A DNA stretch of 64,000 bases, taken from CAWCLK01 sp963796225 (GTDB taxonomy: Bacteria > Actinomycetota > Nitriliruptoria > Nitriliruptorales > Nitriliruptoraceae). Each line of letters starts with the position of its first letter. Positions within the stretch are counted from its first letter, which is position 1. The translations under genes were made by a program, and so were the position numbers. Positions 27,294 through 35,952 of the stretch are shown one piece after another. The DNA lies in contig CAWCLK010000052.1 in NCBI GenBank assembly GCA_963796225.1, positions 1 through 64,000 on the forward strand. The letters run 5' to 3'. The notes under the pieces were generated by a model, which was not told the origin of the DNA, ran no database searches, and saw only the letters and a list, made by a program, of their open reading frames with translations.

Positions 27294-29063
27294 GTGGCCG
27301 AGGACGTGCTGCGGATCGCGAACTGCTCGGGGTTCTACGGCGACCGGTTCGACGCCTTCCGCGAGGTCCTGACCGGTGGTCCGGTCGACGTGATCACCGG
27401 CGACTACCTCGCCGAGCTGACCATGCTGATCCTGTGGCGCGGGCAGCAGAAGGACGGACGCGGCTACGCGAAGACGTTCCTGAGGCAGCTCGAACGCGAC
27501 CTCGGCGAGGTGGCGGCGCGGGGCGTGAAGGTCGTGGTCAACGCCGGCGGACTCGCCCCGGCCGCGATGGCCGAAGCCGTGCGCGAGCAGGTCGCCGCCG
27601 CCGGCCTCGACCTGCGCGTCGCCCACGTCGAGGGTGACGACCTGCTGCCACGGATGGAGGAGCTCACCGCCGCCGGGCACGCGTTCACCCACCTCGACAC
27701 CGGCCGGCCCTTCGCCGACCACGGCATGCCCGCGCTGACCAGCAACGCCTACCTCGGCGGGTGGGGCATCGCCACGGCGCTGGGGCGGGGCGCGGACATC
27801 GTGATCTGCCCGCGCGTCACCGACGCCGCGCTGGTCGTCGGTGCCGCGGCGTCCCACTTCGGGTGGGCCCGCGACGACTGGGACCGGCTGGCCGGGGCGG
27901 TGACCGCCGGGCACGTCATCGAGTGCGGCACCCAGGCCACCGGCGGCAACTACCCCTTCTTCACCGAGATCCCCGGCCTCGAGCACCCGGGCTTCCCCAT
28001 CGCCGAGGTGCACGCCGACGGCTCGTCGGTGATCACCAAGCACGACGGTGCGGGCGGGGCCGTGACCGTCGGCACCGTCACCGCCCAGCTGCTGTACGAG
28101 ATCGGCCCCGCCCGCTACCTGAACCCCGACGTGATCACGCGCTTCGACACGATCCGCCTGTCGCAGGACGGCCCGGACCGCGTGCGGATCGACGGGGTCG
28201 TCGGCGAGCCGCCGACGGACCAGCTCAAGGTCTGCATCAACACGCTCGGCGGCTTCCGCAACCAGATGACCTGGCTGCTCACCGGGCTGGAGGTCGAGGC
28301 CAAGGCCGACCTGGTGCGGCGCACCCTGGACCGCGTGCTGCCCGTGGACCAGCTCGACGAGCTCGACGTCCGGCTGCTGCGCACCGACCACCCCGACGCC
28401 GACGTGAACGCCGAGGCGGCTGCCCAGCTGCAGGTGACCGCCAAGGCCCGGGACGCCCGGCTGGTCGACAAGCGGGCCTTCGCGGCGCGTCTGGTCGAGC
28501 TGGCGCTGGCCACCTACCCCGGGGCGACCTTCACCTCCCCGCCCGGCGACGCCACCCCGTTCGGCGTGTACTGGCCGGCCCTGGTCCCCAAGGACGAGGT
28601 CGACGAGGTGGTGGTCGACCACGACGGCACCCGGACACCGGTCGCGCAGACCCCCGGCGCCCCGGACGCGCCCACCGGCGACCCCGAGGTGCCCGCCCCC
28701 GACGTGCCGGCCCCGACCGGCACCACCCGCCGCGTGCCGCTGGGCACCGTGGTCGGGGCGCGATCGGGCGACAAGGGCGGCAACGCCAACGTCGGCCTGT
28801 GGGGCACGACGCCGGCCGCGGCCGCGTGGTTGGCCGACTGGCTGACCGTGGACCGCGTGCGCGAGCTGGTGCCCGAGGCCGCCGAGCTCCCCGTCACCCG
28901 CCACCCGCTGCCCAACCTCGGGGCGGTCAACGTGGTGCTGCACGGGCTGCTCGGCGAGGGCGTGTCGTCCTCGACCCGCCCCGACCCGCAGGCCAAGGGC
29001 CTGGCCGAGTACGTCCGCAGCCGCGTGGTCGACGTGCCCACCGCCCTGCTCGACGAGTCCTGA
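27294..29063 (+). CDS. AtuA-like (DUF1446) acyclic terpene utilisation protein
   Basis: A 589-residue protein of the AtuA family, named for the citronellol/geraniol degradation cluster of Pseudomonas; its exact reaction is not established. Visible blocks: IANCSGFYGDRFDAF at the start, ITGDYLAELTMLIL, VVNAGGLAP, LTSNAYLGGWGIATAL, CPRVTDAALVVG, ECGTQATGGNYPFF, and a C-terminal extra domain RVPLGTVVGARSGDKGGNANVGLW, which corresponds to the fused AtuA C-domain. No other terpene genes are adjacent. The LLM oxidoreductase downstream could belong to the same catabolic unit. Confidence 0.88.
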   Translation: MAEDVLRIANCSGFYGDRFDAFREVLTGGPVDVITGDYLAELTMLILWRGQQKDGRGYAKTFLRQLERDLGEVAARGVKVVVNAGGLAPAAMAEAVREQVAAAGLDLRVAHVEGDDLLPRMEELTAAGHAFTHLDTGRPFADHGMPALTSNAYLGGWGIATALGRGADIVICPRVTDAALVVGAAASHFGWARDDWDRLAGAVTAGHVIECGTQATGGNYPFFTEIPGLEHPGFPIAEVHADGSSVITKHDGAGGAVTVGTVTAQLLYEIGPARYLNPDVITRFDTIRLSQDGPDRVRIDGVVGEPPTDQLKVCINTLGGFRNQMTWLLTGLEVEAKADLVRRTLDRVLPVDQLDELDVRLLRTDHPDADVNAEAAAQLQVTAKARDARLVDKRAFAARLVELALATYPGATFTSPPGDATPFGVYWPALVPKDEVDEVVVDHDGTRTPVAQTPGAPDAPTGDPEVPAPDVPAPTGTTRRVPLGTVVGARSGDKGGNANVGLWGTTPAAAAWLADWLTVDRVRELVPEAAELPVTRHPLPNLGAVNVVLHGLLGEGVSSSTRPDPQAKGLAEYVRSRVVDVPTALLDES

Positions 29064-29081
29064 CGGTCCGTCAGGTTCACG

Positions 29082-29087
29082 TAGGCT
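29082..29087 (+). promoter_or_regulatory. -10 element TAGGCT upstream of the LLM oxidoreductase
   Basis: TANNNT hexamer 31 bases before the GTG start; GTGGGAG supplies a weak ribosome-binding site in the leader. Confidence 0.4.
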
Positions 29088-29118
29088 CCCTCGCGTCGAC
29101 GCGACGTGGGAGCGGGCC

Positions 29119-29997
29119 GTGGACGTCGGGATCAACCTGCCGGTGATGGCACCCGGGCTGGACCGGGCACGGGTGCTCGAGTGGTGCGCACGGGTCGACG
29201 CGGGCCCGTGGTCGTCGCTGGCGGCCGGTGACCGCGTCAGCTTCCCCAACCCCGAGCTGCACACGCTGCTCGCCGCCGCCGCGGTGCTGACCGACCGCGT
29301 GCGGCTGGTCACGAACGTGACCGTGCTGCCCGTCCACCACCCGGTCGAGCTCGCCAAGCAGCTGGCCACGATCGACGTGCTGTCGGACGGGCGGCTCACG
29401 GTGGGCGTCGGGGTCGGCGGACGCCAGGAGGACTACCTCGCGCTCGACGCCGACTGGGACGCCCCGAAGCTGTCCCGGCTGGAGGACGGCGTCGCCCGCC
29501 TGCGCGCGACGTGGGCCGGCGAGCACGCCCACCCCGACGCGCTGCGCCCCGTCGAGCCGTTCCCGGTGCAGTCGCCGGTGCCCGTGCTCGTCGGGGCGCT
29601 GGGGCCGCGGTCGATCGCCCGTGCGGCCCGGTGGGCCGACGGGCTGCTGAGCTTCTCGTTCGGGCTGGCGCCGGCGGAGGTGGGTGGGGCGCTCGACGCG
29701 ATGCGGGGTGCCTGGGCCGACGCGGGGCGGGACGGGGCGCCACGCCTGGTGACCGGGGCCTTCGTCGCCGTCGGCGACGACCCGGACACGCAGATGGAGC
29801 AGTTCCTCCGGCGCTACCTGAACTTCCTCGGCCCCGCCGCGGAGCACACACTGCCGGTCGCGTCCCTGCGCTCGCCGGCGGCCGTGCGGGCGGCGCTGGC
29901 GCGGGTGCGCGACCTCGGGGCGGACGAGGTGCTGCTCACCCCCACCACCATCGACGCCGACGAGGTCGACCGGCTGGCCGACGCGGTGTTCGGCTGA
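29119..29997 (+). CDS. LLM-class (luciferase-like) oxidoreductase, probably F420-dependent
   Basis: 292 residues with the TIM-barrel pattern of bacterial luciferase relatives: GINLPVMAPGLDR, VRLVTNVTVLPVHHPVELAKQLATIDVLSDGR, VGVGVGGRQEDY, PVPVLVGALGPRSIARAARWADGLL, and VTGAFVAVGDD. Actinobacterial proteins with TNVTVLP..HP and LSDGRL..GVG.G usually bind F420 rather than FMN; that cofactor is inferred. The substrate is unknown. It follows the AtuA-like gene in the same direction after about 55 bases but has its own -10-like hexamer. Confidence 0.88.
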   Translation: MDVGINLPVMAPGLDRARVLEWCARVDAGPWSSLAAGDRVSFPNPELHTLLAAAAVLTDRVRLVTNVTVLPVHHPVELAKQLATIDVLSDGRLTVGVGVGGRQEDYLALDADWDAPKLSRLEDGVARLRATWAGEHAHPDALRPVEPFPVQSPVPVLVGALGPRSIARAARWADGLLSFSFGLAPAEVGGALDAMRGAWADAGRDGAPRLVTGAFVAVGDDPDTQMEQFLRRYLNFLGPAAEHTLPVASLRSPAAVRAALARVRDLGADEVLLTPTTIDADEVDRLADAVFG

Positions 29998-30007
29998 CCA
30001 GCGACCG

Positions 30008-31019
30008 TCAGGCGGGCCCGGCCGGCGTGCGGCTGGACAGCACGGCCCAGGCGGTCACGGCCACCCCGACGGGCAGCAGCACCGCCGCCGTGGCGCTGCC
30101 CGACCAGCCCAGCACCTCGGTGAACGTCATCGGCACGGTGACCAGCAGCCCCGCGGTCCCGACGATCGTGACCCGCAGACGAGAGGTCGTGATCCCCAGC
30201 ACGGTCGCCGCGGCGGCGAGGGCGAGGGTGGTGAGCACGGCGGTGTGGTCGGTTCCCGACCACACCGTCCACGACGTGGTCATCGCCGCACCCACGTAGG
30301 CCACCGCGCCCGCAACCGGCGTGCCCAACCACGCGGGTTCGAGGCGCCCCGTCTCGCACGCCACCGCCCACGCCACCGCGGCGACCAGCAGCAGCAGCCC
30401 GGTGATCGCCTGCTGGGTGCCGTCGGACCGGGGACGACCCCGCCAGCAGGTCACCGAGGGCCACGCAGGTCGCCGCGACCGACGCCCCCAGTGCCGCATG
30501 GGTCAGCAGGTGGTGGTGGCGCAGGTAGACCGCGATGCCGACGGCCAGCGCGGGCACCGTCACGACCAGCTCGCGCCCTGCGGTGTTCGTGACGGCACGG
30601 CCCTCGATCGGCGCCACGAGCTGCCAGGCCGCCGTGGCCACGGCCGCCACGGCGATGGCCCCCAGCACGCCGGCGAGCCGTCCGGTGGCCGGGTCCGTGG
30701 TGGGCGTCAGCTGGACCGTGCCGACCACGCTCACCGCGCCCACGACGACCAGGACGGCGGCGAGCAACGGGTGCGACCACTCCCCGACGTCGAACAGCAC
30801 CGCGACGGCGCCGAGGGTCAGCGCCGCCCCGACGTACCCGAGCGCCTCGACCACGCCGTGCCGTGCCACCGCCACCACGGCCTCGATGCCGTCGGGCTGG
30901 ACCTGCGGGGCGGCCCCGGCCCGCGTGGCGTCGTCGTGCAGCAGCTGGGCCGTGGCGTCGTCGAGGAGACCGGTGCGTTCCCACCGGTCGATCCAGTGAT
31001 GCACGTCGCGGGCAGGCAT
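30008..31019 (-). CDS. multi-pass membrane protein, DUF2157-like (one frameshift)
   Basis: The N-terminal 40 residues (IDRWERTGLLDDATAQLLHDD) look like the soluble DUF2157 lead-in, then about ten hydrophobic helices: EALGYVGAALTLGAVAVLF, LLAAVLVVVGAVSVVGTV, LAGVLGAIAVAAVATAAW, and after a frame change near 30435, ITGLLLLVAAVAWAVAC and further helices to SSRTPAGPA. One base explains the break. Function unknown; family members are predicted membrane proteins without known substrates. Confidence 0.7.
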
Positions 31020-31166
31020 GGGCTCGTCTCACGCAGGACGACGGGACACAGCGTGCCAAGTCTCCGGCGCCGGGGTCGGAAATCCTTGCAGGCTGCGCGC
31101 CCGACCGTCGGCAGGACCGCCCCGCGTCGGGCATCCTGCGCGACGTCGTCGAGGAGGCTCCCGCTC

Positions 31167-32393
31167 GTGCCACGCCCCGTCCGTGTCGCCCTGCTCGCGG
31201 TGCTGGCGACCGCGTGCACCGGCACGCCCAGCCTGACGGCGACCAGCCCGGACACGGCCCGCGACGCCGCGGGGACTGCGGCGGCCAGCACGCCCCACGC
31301 GGAGCCCACCCCCGCCCCGACCCCCGAGACCGTGGTCATGTGGGCACGGGGCGGGCTGCCCCCGGACGTCGCCCAGCGCGCCGCGCGCCTGCCGGGGGTC
31401 CTGGCCGCCGACCTGGTGCGGTCCGACACCCTGGCGCTGGTCGGCAGCCGCGACGCCGACGGGCGTCCCGTCGACGTGCTCGACCCCGGGTGGCGGGTGC
31501 CCCTCGAGGCCGTGGCGCTGGCGCCCGAGGACGCGGACGTGCTCCCGGCGGGACCGACGCGGGACGCGGTCGCCGCGCTGCGGCCCGGCCAGGTGCTCCT
31601 GACGGCGTCCTCGGCTGCCCGGCGCGGTCTCGCCGTCGGCGGCGAGCTGGACCTCGCGGGCGCCACCGGGCTCGAGGTCGCCGCCATCGTCGAGGACGAC
31701 GTGCTCGCCGGCGACGAGGTCGTCGTCCACCCGGAGGACGCGGACCGGGTCGGCATGGACCCGGAGGGCACGGTGCGCATCCTGCACGATCGCGACGACG
31801 CGGCCGGCCTCGCCGACGACCTCGAGGCACTGGCCCCCGACGACACGCCCGTTCGCGTGCTGGGCGCGGGCGACGACACCCCGGCACGACGTGCCCCGCT
31901 CGTGCTCGACCTGCCCACCGTCAAGGCGACCTTCGGCGAGTTCGCCTACCGCGACGACGACGCGGACCGCGAGATCACGCCCGACACCGCCTGGGTGAGC
32001 GAGCACATCGTCGTCGCCGAGGTGCCGCTGCTGGGACGCGTGCGATGCCACGAGGCGATCATCGACGACCTGCGCGGGGCGCTGCAGGCCGTCGCCGACG
32101 CCGGGTTCGGCTCCACGATGGACCGCGGGTCCTACGCCGGCTGCTACCACGCCCGCCGCATCGGGGCGGGGCCCAGCCTGTCCCGCCATTCGTGGGGCAT
32201 CGCCATCGACCTCAACGTCGACGTGACCCAGCCGGGGCTCGGCCCGGTCCCCGACCCGGAGGTCGTCGACGCCTTCGCCCAGCACGGGTTCCGCTGGGGC
32301 GGGCTGTTCCTGCAGCCCGACAACCACCACTTCGAGTGGGTGGGGGCCGCCGCCCTGGAGCCGCCGCCCGACCGTCGCGGGGGCGGGCGCTGA
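31167..32393 (+). CDS. M15-family D-alanyl-D-alanine carboxypeptidase-like lipoprotein
   Basis: A 408-residue cell-wall enzyme. The signal ends in LATAC (lipobox), then a linker. The middle part (about 60-230) is a mostly beta domain with repeated ABC-transporter-permease-like MacB/FtsX phrases (GQVLLTASSAARRGLAVGGELDL), possibly a periplasmic recognition domain. The C-terminal peptidase has SRHSWGIAIDLNVD, with zinc-ligand His and Asp, and HHFEWVG with the last zinc His; RVRCHEAIIDDLRGAL precedes. VanY/DacA-type cleavage of muropeptides is expected. GAGGAGG precedes the GTG start. Its stop overlaps the ATG of the next gene (TGATG). Confidence 0.87.
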   Translation: MPRPVRVALLAVLATACTGTPSLTATSPDTARDAAGTAAASTPHAEPTPAPTPETVVMWARGGLPPDVAQRAARLPGVLAADLVRSDTLALVGSRDADGRPVDVLDPGWRVPLEAVALAPEDADVLPAGPTRDAVAALRPGQVLLTASSAARRGLAVGGELDLAGATGLEVAAIVEDDVLAGDEVVVHPEDADRVGMDPEGTVRILHDRDDAAGLADDLEALAPDDTPVRVLGAGDDTPARRAPLVLDLPTVKATFGEFAYRDDDADREITPDTAWVSEHIVVAEVPLLGRVRCHEAIIDDLRGALQAVADAGFGSTMDRGSYAGCYHARRIGAGPSLSRHSWGIAIDLNVDVTQPGLGPVPDPEVVDAFAQHGFRWGGLFLQPDNHHFEWVGAAALEPPPDRRGGGR

Positions 32394-33070
32394 TGGGACT
32401 CGACACCCACCTGCGGGCGTGGCTGGGCCAGTGGCCCCCTCGCCGCGAGGTCGACGTCGTCGGGTCCCCGGTGCGGCTGCGTCCGGGCTGGGACGGGCAG
32501 GTGCGGTCGCTGCTGGGTGTGCACGCCCGCGGGCTCGGCACGGTGCTGTCGGTCGCCCCGGAGCACGCGGACGAGGTGTGCACGGTGGTCTCGGCCGCCG
32601 GGGGGCTCACCGACCTCGCCCGCGAGCAGGTCGCCACCGTGCTGGGGGGTGGCGTGATCGGGATGGGGGTGTTCCGCCGTGCGGAGGCCGTCCCCTCCCC
32701 AGACGAGCTGCCGGACGTCGGCAGGTGGGTGGAGGACGGCGACCCGCGGGTGCCGGCGTGGCTGCAGCCGTTCAACGGCGGCGTGCTGCTGGCCCTCGAC
32801 GAGGACGGGAGCTATGCCGCCGGGGTGGGCGTCAAACGCCACGACGCCGAGGGCCACGAGCTGTCGGTGGGCACCGACGAGGCCCATCGGGGCCGCGGGC
32901 TGGCGCGGCGGCTCGTCGCCCAGGCCGCGCGCCACCTGCTCGCCGACGGCGCCACCGTCACCTACCTGCACGCGCCCGACAACCACGCGTCGGCCCGTGT
33001 CGCCGACGCGGCCGGGTTCCCCGACCACGGGTGGAAGGTCGTCGGCCTGTTCCGTCCCGACGACGCCTGA
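32393..33070 (+). CDS. GNAT-family acetyltransferase
   Basis: 225 residues, start fixed by the TGATG overlap with the peptidase stop. The C-terminal half is the GNAT fold with the acetyl-CoA loop DEAHRGRGLARRLVAQAARHLL and the final strand VTYLHAPDNHASARVADAAGFPDHGW. The N-terminal half (about 100 residues) is degenerate, as in two-domain GNATs where only the second binds acetyl-CoA. Coupling to a cell-wall peptidase suggests an envelope or antibiotic-related substrate, but nothing shows which. Confidence 0.82.
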   Translation: MGLDTHLRAWLGQWPPRREVDVVGSPVRLRPGWDGQVRSLLGVHARGLGTVLSVAPEHADEVCTVVSAAGGLTDLAREQVATVLGGGVIGMGVFRRAEAVPSPDELPDVGRWVEDGDPRVPAWLQPFNGGVLLALDEDGSYAAGVGVKRHDAEGHELSVGTDEAHRGRGLARRLVAQAARHLLADGATVTYLHAPDNHASARVADAAGFPDHGWKVVGLFRPDDA

Positions 33071-33165
33071 CCACGCCGCGGGGACGGACGGACACGATCG
33101 CAACCGGGGGGTCGGTCCCGAACTCGACGCAGACCACCCCGCCAGTCCATCCCCACGAGGACGCG

Positions 33166-33693
33166 ATGCCCCCCGCCCCCGCCGTCGACGCCGGCCTCAC
33201 CGACGTCCTGGACCCCGTGCTCGGTGAGCGCCTCGGCCCCGTGCTGGCGGCGATCGACGCGCGTGCGGGCGCGTGCGTCGACACCCGCGGGATCCACGTG
33301 CGACGGCTGCTGCGCACCGTGCACGTGCCCTGGGACCGGGTCACCCGCGTGCGCCTCGACAGCCGCCTCGACCTCACCCTGACCTTCCTCCTCGGCGTCC
33401 TGCCCGTGACCCGGACACCGGTGGTCGGACGCGTGATCGAGGCGTCGGCCGACCGCATCGCCGAGGAGGTGTCCCGCCGACTCGTCCCGGGACTGCGCGA
33501 GCGGGCCGGGTGGGCCGTGGCGATGGTCGAGCAGCAGACCTGGCGCCGTGACGTCGCCTTCGAGCGCACGTCCCGCGCCGTCGCCCTGCTGTACCCGTCG
33601 GTGACCGAGCGCCTGGTCGCCGAGGCCAGTTCGCGCGGCATCGAGGTGATCCGCGACGATGGCGGCAGTCCGGACTGGACCACCGCGACCTGA
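33166..33693 (+). CDS. hypothetical protein with a PH-like start and hydrophobic centre
   Basis: A 175-residue protein that I do not recognise. Residues about 35-65 (DTRGIHVRRLLRTVHVPWDRVTRVRLD) resemble the strands of bacterial PH-like domains (DUF), with HVPWDRVTRVRL being typical. Then a short hydrophobic LTLTFLLGVLPVTRTPVVGRVI and a helical C-terminus. It follows the GNAT gene by 95 bases and precedes another unknown ORF; all are on the plus strand. No function can be assigned. Confidence 0.55.
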   Translation: MPPAPAVDAGLTDVLDPVLGERLGPVLAAIDARAGACVDTRGIHVRRLLRTVHVPWDRVTRVRLDSRLDLTLTFLLGVLPVTRTPVVGRVIEASADRIAEEVSRRLVPGLRERAGWAVAMVEQQTWRRDVAFERTSRAVALLYPSVTERLVAEASSRGIEVIRDDGGSPDWTTAT

Positions 33694-33735
33694 CCGCGGA
33701 CCCGTCCGATCCCCGGCGCCTGACAGGACCTCGAC

Positions 33736-33985
33736 GTGCCCGATCCCGTCGCCACCATCCGGGCCGCGCTGACCCGTGCCGACGACCTGCTCAAGGCCGC
33801 GCCGAACCGCCCCGATCCCGGTGCCGGCATGGCCGACGCGGCCGAGGTGCTCGAGGGCGCCCGCGACCACCTCGACGACGTCCCCGACGAGGGGCTGCGC
33901 CACGCGCTGGCCGTGCAGATCTCCCGGCGCATGGGCGACATCGACGCCGCGACCTTCGCCGCGGTCGAACCGGCGCCCGGGCATG
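33736..33985 (+). CDS. small helical hypothetical protein (3' end uncertain)
   Basis: From a GTG, the frame reads VPDPVATIRAALTRADDLLK, AAEVLEGARDHLDDVPDEG and AVQISRRMGDIDAATFAAVEP, a plausible soluble helical protein of about 80 residues. It then runs into the next gene without a stop in the same frame, so the genuine end is unclear, either because of a missing base near 33975 or because it reads through. It may be coupled to the MsrP-like gene. Not recognised. Confidence 0.4.
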
Positions 33986-34570
33986 CGCCGCGCCCCGACC
34001 GACGTCGACGACCCGTCCCGCGTCCCGCCCGGCCAGCGGCTGACCCCCGGCTGGCCGGTCCTGCACGTCGGCGCCGCCCCGACCTTCGACCCGGAGACGT
34101 GGAACTTCACCGTGACGGGTCGCGTGCAGCAGCGCATCCGCTGGGACTGGGACGCCTTCCGCAACCTGCCCACGACGACGGTCACCTCGGACTTCCACTG
34201 CGTCACCCACTGGTCCCGGCTGGACAACACCTGGGAGGGCGTCCTGGCACGCGACGTGGTCGACGCCGCCGGGGCGCGCCCCGAGGCCAGCCACGCCGTC
34301 GTCACCGGCCACCCGGCCTACGCGGCCAACCTCCCGCTGGATGCCCTGCGGGCCGACGACGCCATCTTCGCGTGGGCGGTCGACGGCGCGCCGCTGCCCG
34401 CCGTGCACGGCGGCCCGCTGCGCCTGGTCGTGCCGTCCCGGTACGGCTGGAAGTCGGTCAAGTGGGCGTTCGAGCTGCGCCTGACCGAACGCGACGTGCC
34501 CGGCTACTGGGAGGAACGCGGCTACCACGACAACGCCGACCCGTGGCGCGAGCAGCGCTTCGCGGAGTGA
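33983..34570 (+). CDS. sulfite-oxidase-like molybdopterin oxidoreductase
   Basis: A 195-residue protein with the compact SUOX/MsrP-like core. The Mo-ligating Cys is in SDFHCVTHWSRLDNTWEGV; other blocks are VPPGQRLTPGWPVLHVG, WDWDAFRNLP, ANLPLDALRADDAIFAWAVDGAPL, GGPLRLVVPSRYGWKSVKWAFELRL and PGYWEERGYHDNADPW. There is no signal peptide or dimerisation domain, so this is a cytoplasmic member of the family seen in actinobacteria and Deinococcus. Its redox partner is unknown. It is the second SUOX-fold protein in the window. Confidence 0.9.
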   Translation: MRRAPTDVDDPSRVPPGQRLTPGWPVLHVGAAPTFDPETWNFTVTGRVQQRIRWDWDAFRNLPTTTVTSDFHCVTHWSRLDNTWEGVLARDVVDAAGARPEASHAVVTGHPAYAANLPLDALRADDAIFAWAVDGAPLPAVHGGPLRLVVPSRYGWKSVKWAFELRLTERDVPGYWEERGYHDNADPWREQRFAE

Positions 34571-34599
34571 CCGCGGGGCGCGTCACGGCCCGCCAGCCG

Positions 34600-34753
34600 C
34601 CAAATTCTGGGACCAGTCCCAGTTTCCGCCGCGCCGGCGCCGACGCCAGGTCAACGCCCGAACAGATTCTGGGACGGAGCCCAGATTCCGCCCCGCCCGC
34701 GCCGACGCCAGCTCGATCGCCCGAGCAGTTTCTGGGACTGAGCCCAGATTCCA
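34600..34753. repeat. three tandem 62-63 bp hairpin-forming repeats
   Basis: Three consecutive copies begin near 34602, 34664 and 34727. Each contains an inverted repeat built on TCTGGG...CCCAGA inside AT-richer flanks (AATTCTGGGACCAGTCCCAG in copy 1; TCTGGGACGGAGCCCAGA in copy 2; TCTGGGACTGAGCCCAGA in copy 3) followed by a GC-rich spacer with CCGCC.CGCC.GCGCCGACGCCAG. Copies differ by single changes that keep the stems paired. The array lies between two convergent genes and shows no coding frame. Confidence 0.85.
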
Positions 34754-34754
34754 T

Positions 34755-35878
34755 TCAGCCGGTGATCAGCAGGTGCGTGGCACGGCGGTCGTTGCGTTCC
34801 TTGATGGTCCAGGCGTAGGTGAGGTCGAAGGCGCGGACCTCGAAGTCGTCGTCGAGGTGGAGGTCCCGCACCAGCGGCGTGTCCTTGACGACCATCTGGA
34901 ACCGGCACGGCAGGTCGCGGACCACCCGGGCGAGGCGGGCGTGGTCGTCGGGGCCGAAGTGGCGCGCGTCGTAGCTGGAGAAGTCGCTGTCGTAGGGCGG
35001 GTCGAGGAACACGACGTCGTCGGGGCGCAGGTCCACCCCGGCCAGGAACACCTCGAAGTCCTCGCAGGCGAGGTCGGTGGTGGCCAGCCGGTCGCGCACG
35101 CCGGCCGAGCACAGGTGGGTGACCCGGTCGCCGAAGGCCTTGCGGTTGTAGGTGATCCCGCCGTAGGGGACGTTGAACTGGCCCTGCCGGTTGAACCGGA
35201 ACATGGCCGCGTAGGCGTACTCGCGCAGGAAGAGGAAGCGGACGGCCTGCCACCCGTCGCGCCGCCCCGCCCCGCGGGCCGCGTTGTAGTCGCCCCGCAG
35301 CCGGGTGTAGACGGCGGCGCGCACCGCCCCCTCGACGTTGGCCGCGAGGTCGTCGTCGGGCAGCGGGGCGCCCCGCCGCCGCTCGCCGTCGCGCATGCGG
35401 GCGAGCTTGGCCGGCACCAGTCGACGCAGGTCGGCCGCCAGCGCCCCGCCGAGGTCTCCCACGACGCGGGCACGGTGTCCAGCACGGCGGGGACGAGACC
35501 TTCGAGCGGGGCGCGGGACGCCTCGGCCACGGCGGCCGGGGCGCGGCCACGGTCGGCCACGAACGCGGCGACCAGGCCGTCGCCGTGCGCGGCGACGAGC
35601 TCGCCCAGCGCGTCCCACCAGTCCGCCAGGTCGCGGGCTGGCCCGAAGGTCCCGGGGTCCCCGTCCGCGGTCCGGCGGTACAGGTCGACGAGGTCGGCGG
35701 AGGCGTCGTTGACCACGGCGGGCACCGACGGCGGCAGCGCGAACAGCAGCGCCCCGCCCCCGACGAACGGGTCGACCAGGCGCCCCATGTCGGTGGGCAG
35801 CGCCTCGAGGATGGCCGGCAGCTCGCGCGTCTTGCCGCCGGGCCACTTCACCAGTGGGGCGACGAGGGGGGCGACCAC
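34755..35878 (-). CDS. Dam-type DNA adenine methyltransferase (one frameshift)
   Basis: N6-adenine methylase of the Dam/MboIIA type. The SAM-binding start LVKWPGGKTREL and VDPFVGGGALLFAL lie in one frame; after VPAVLDTVPASWE the frame shifts near 35455 and continues with LRRLVPAKLARM, REYAYAAMFRFNRQGQFNVPYGG, the catalytic block FLDPPYDSDFSSYD and ATHLLITG. All motifs are intact across the break, so one base is probably missing. No restriction enzyme gene is near: it is an orphan. It ends at the tandem repeats. The next gene, divergent, is an AlkZ-like protein. Confidence 0.88.
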
Positions 35879-35952
35879 GACGAGGAGCCTCCACCGCTCC
35901 GGCTGATCCGGCAGGCTACGTGGCCGCAGGTCGGTCGATCGGGAGGCGCTGC

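Noticed and set aside
34600..34753. CRISPR array
   Set aside because: Only three units, spacers are themselves repeated, and no cas genes are present.
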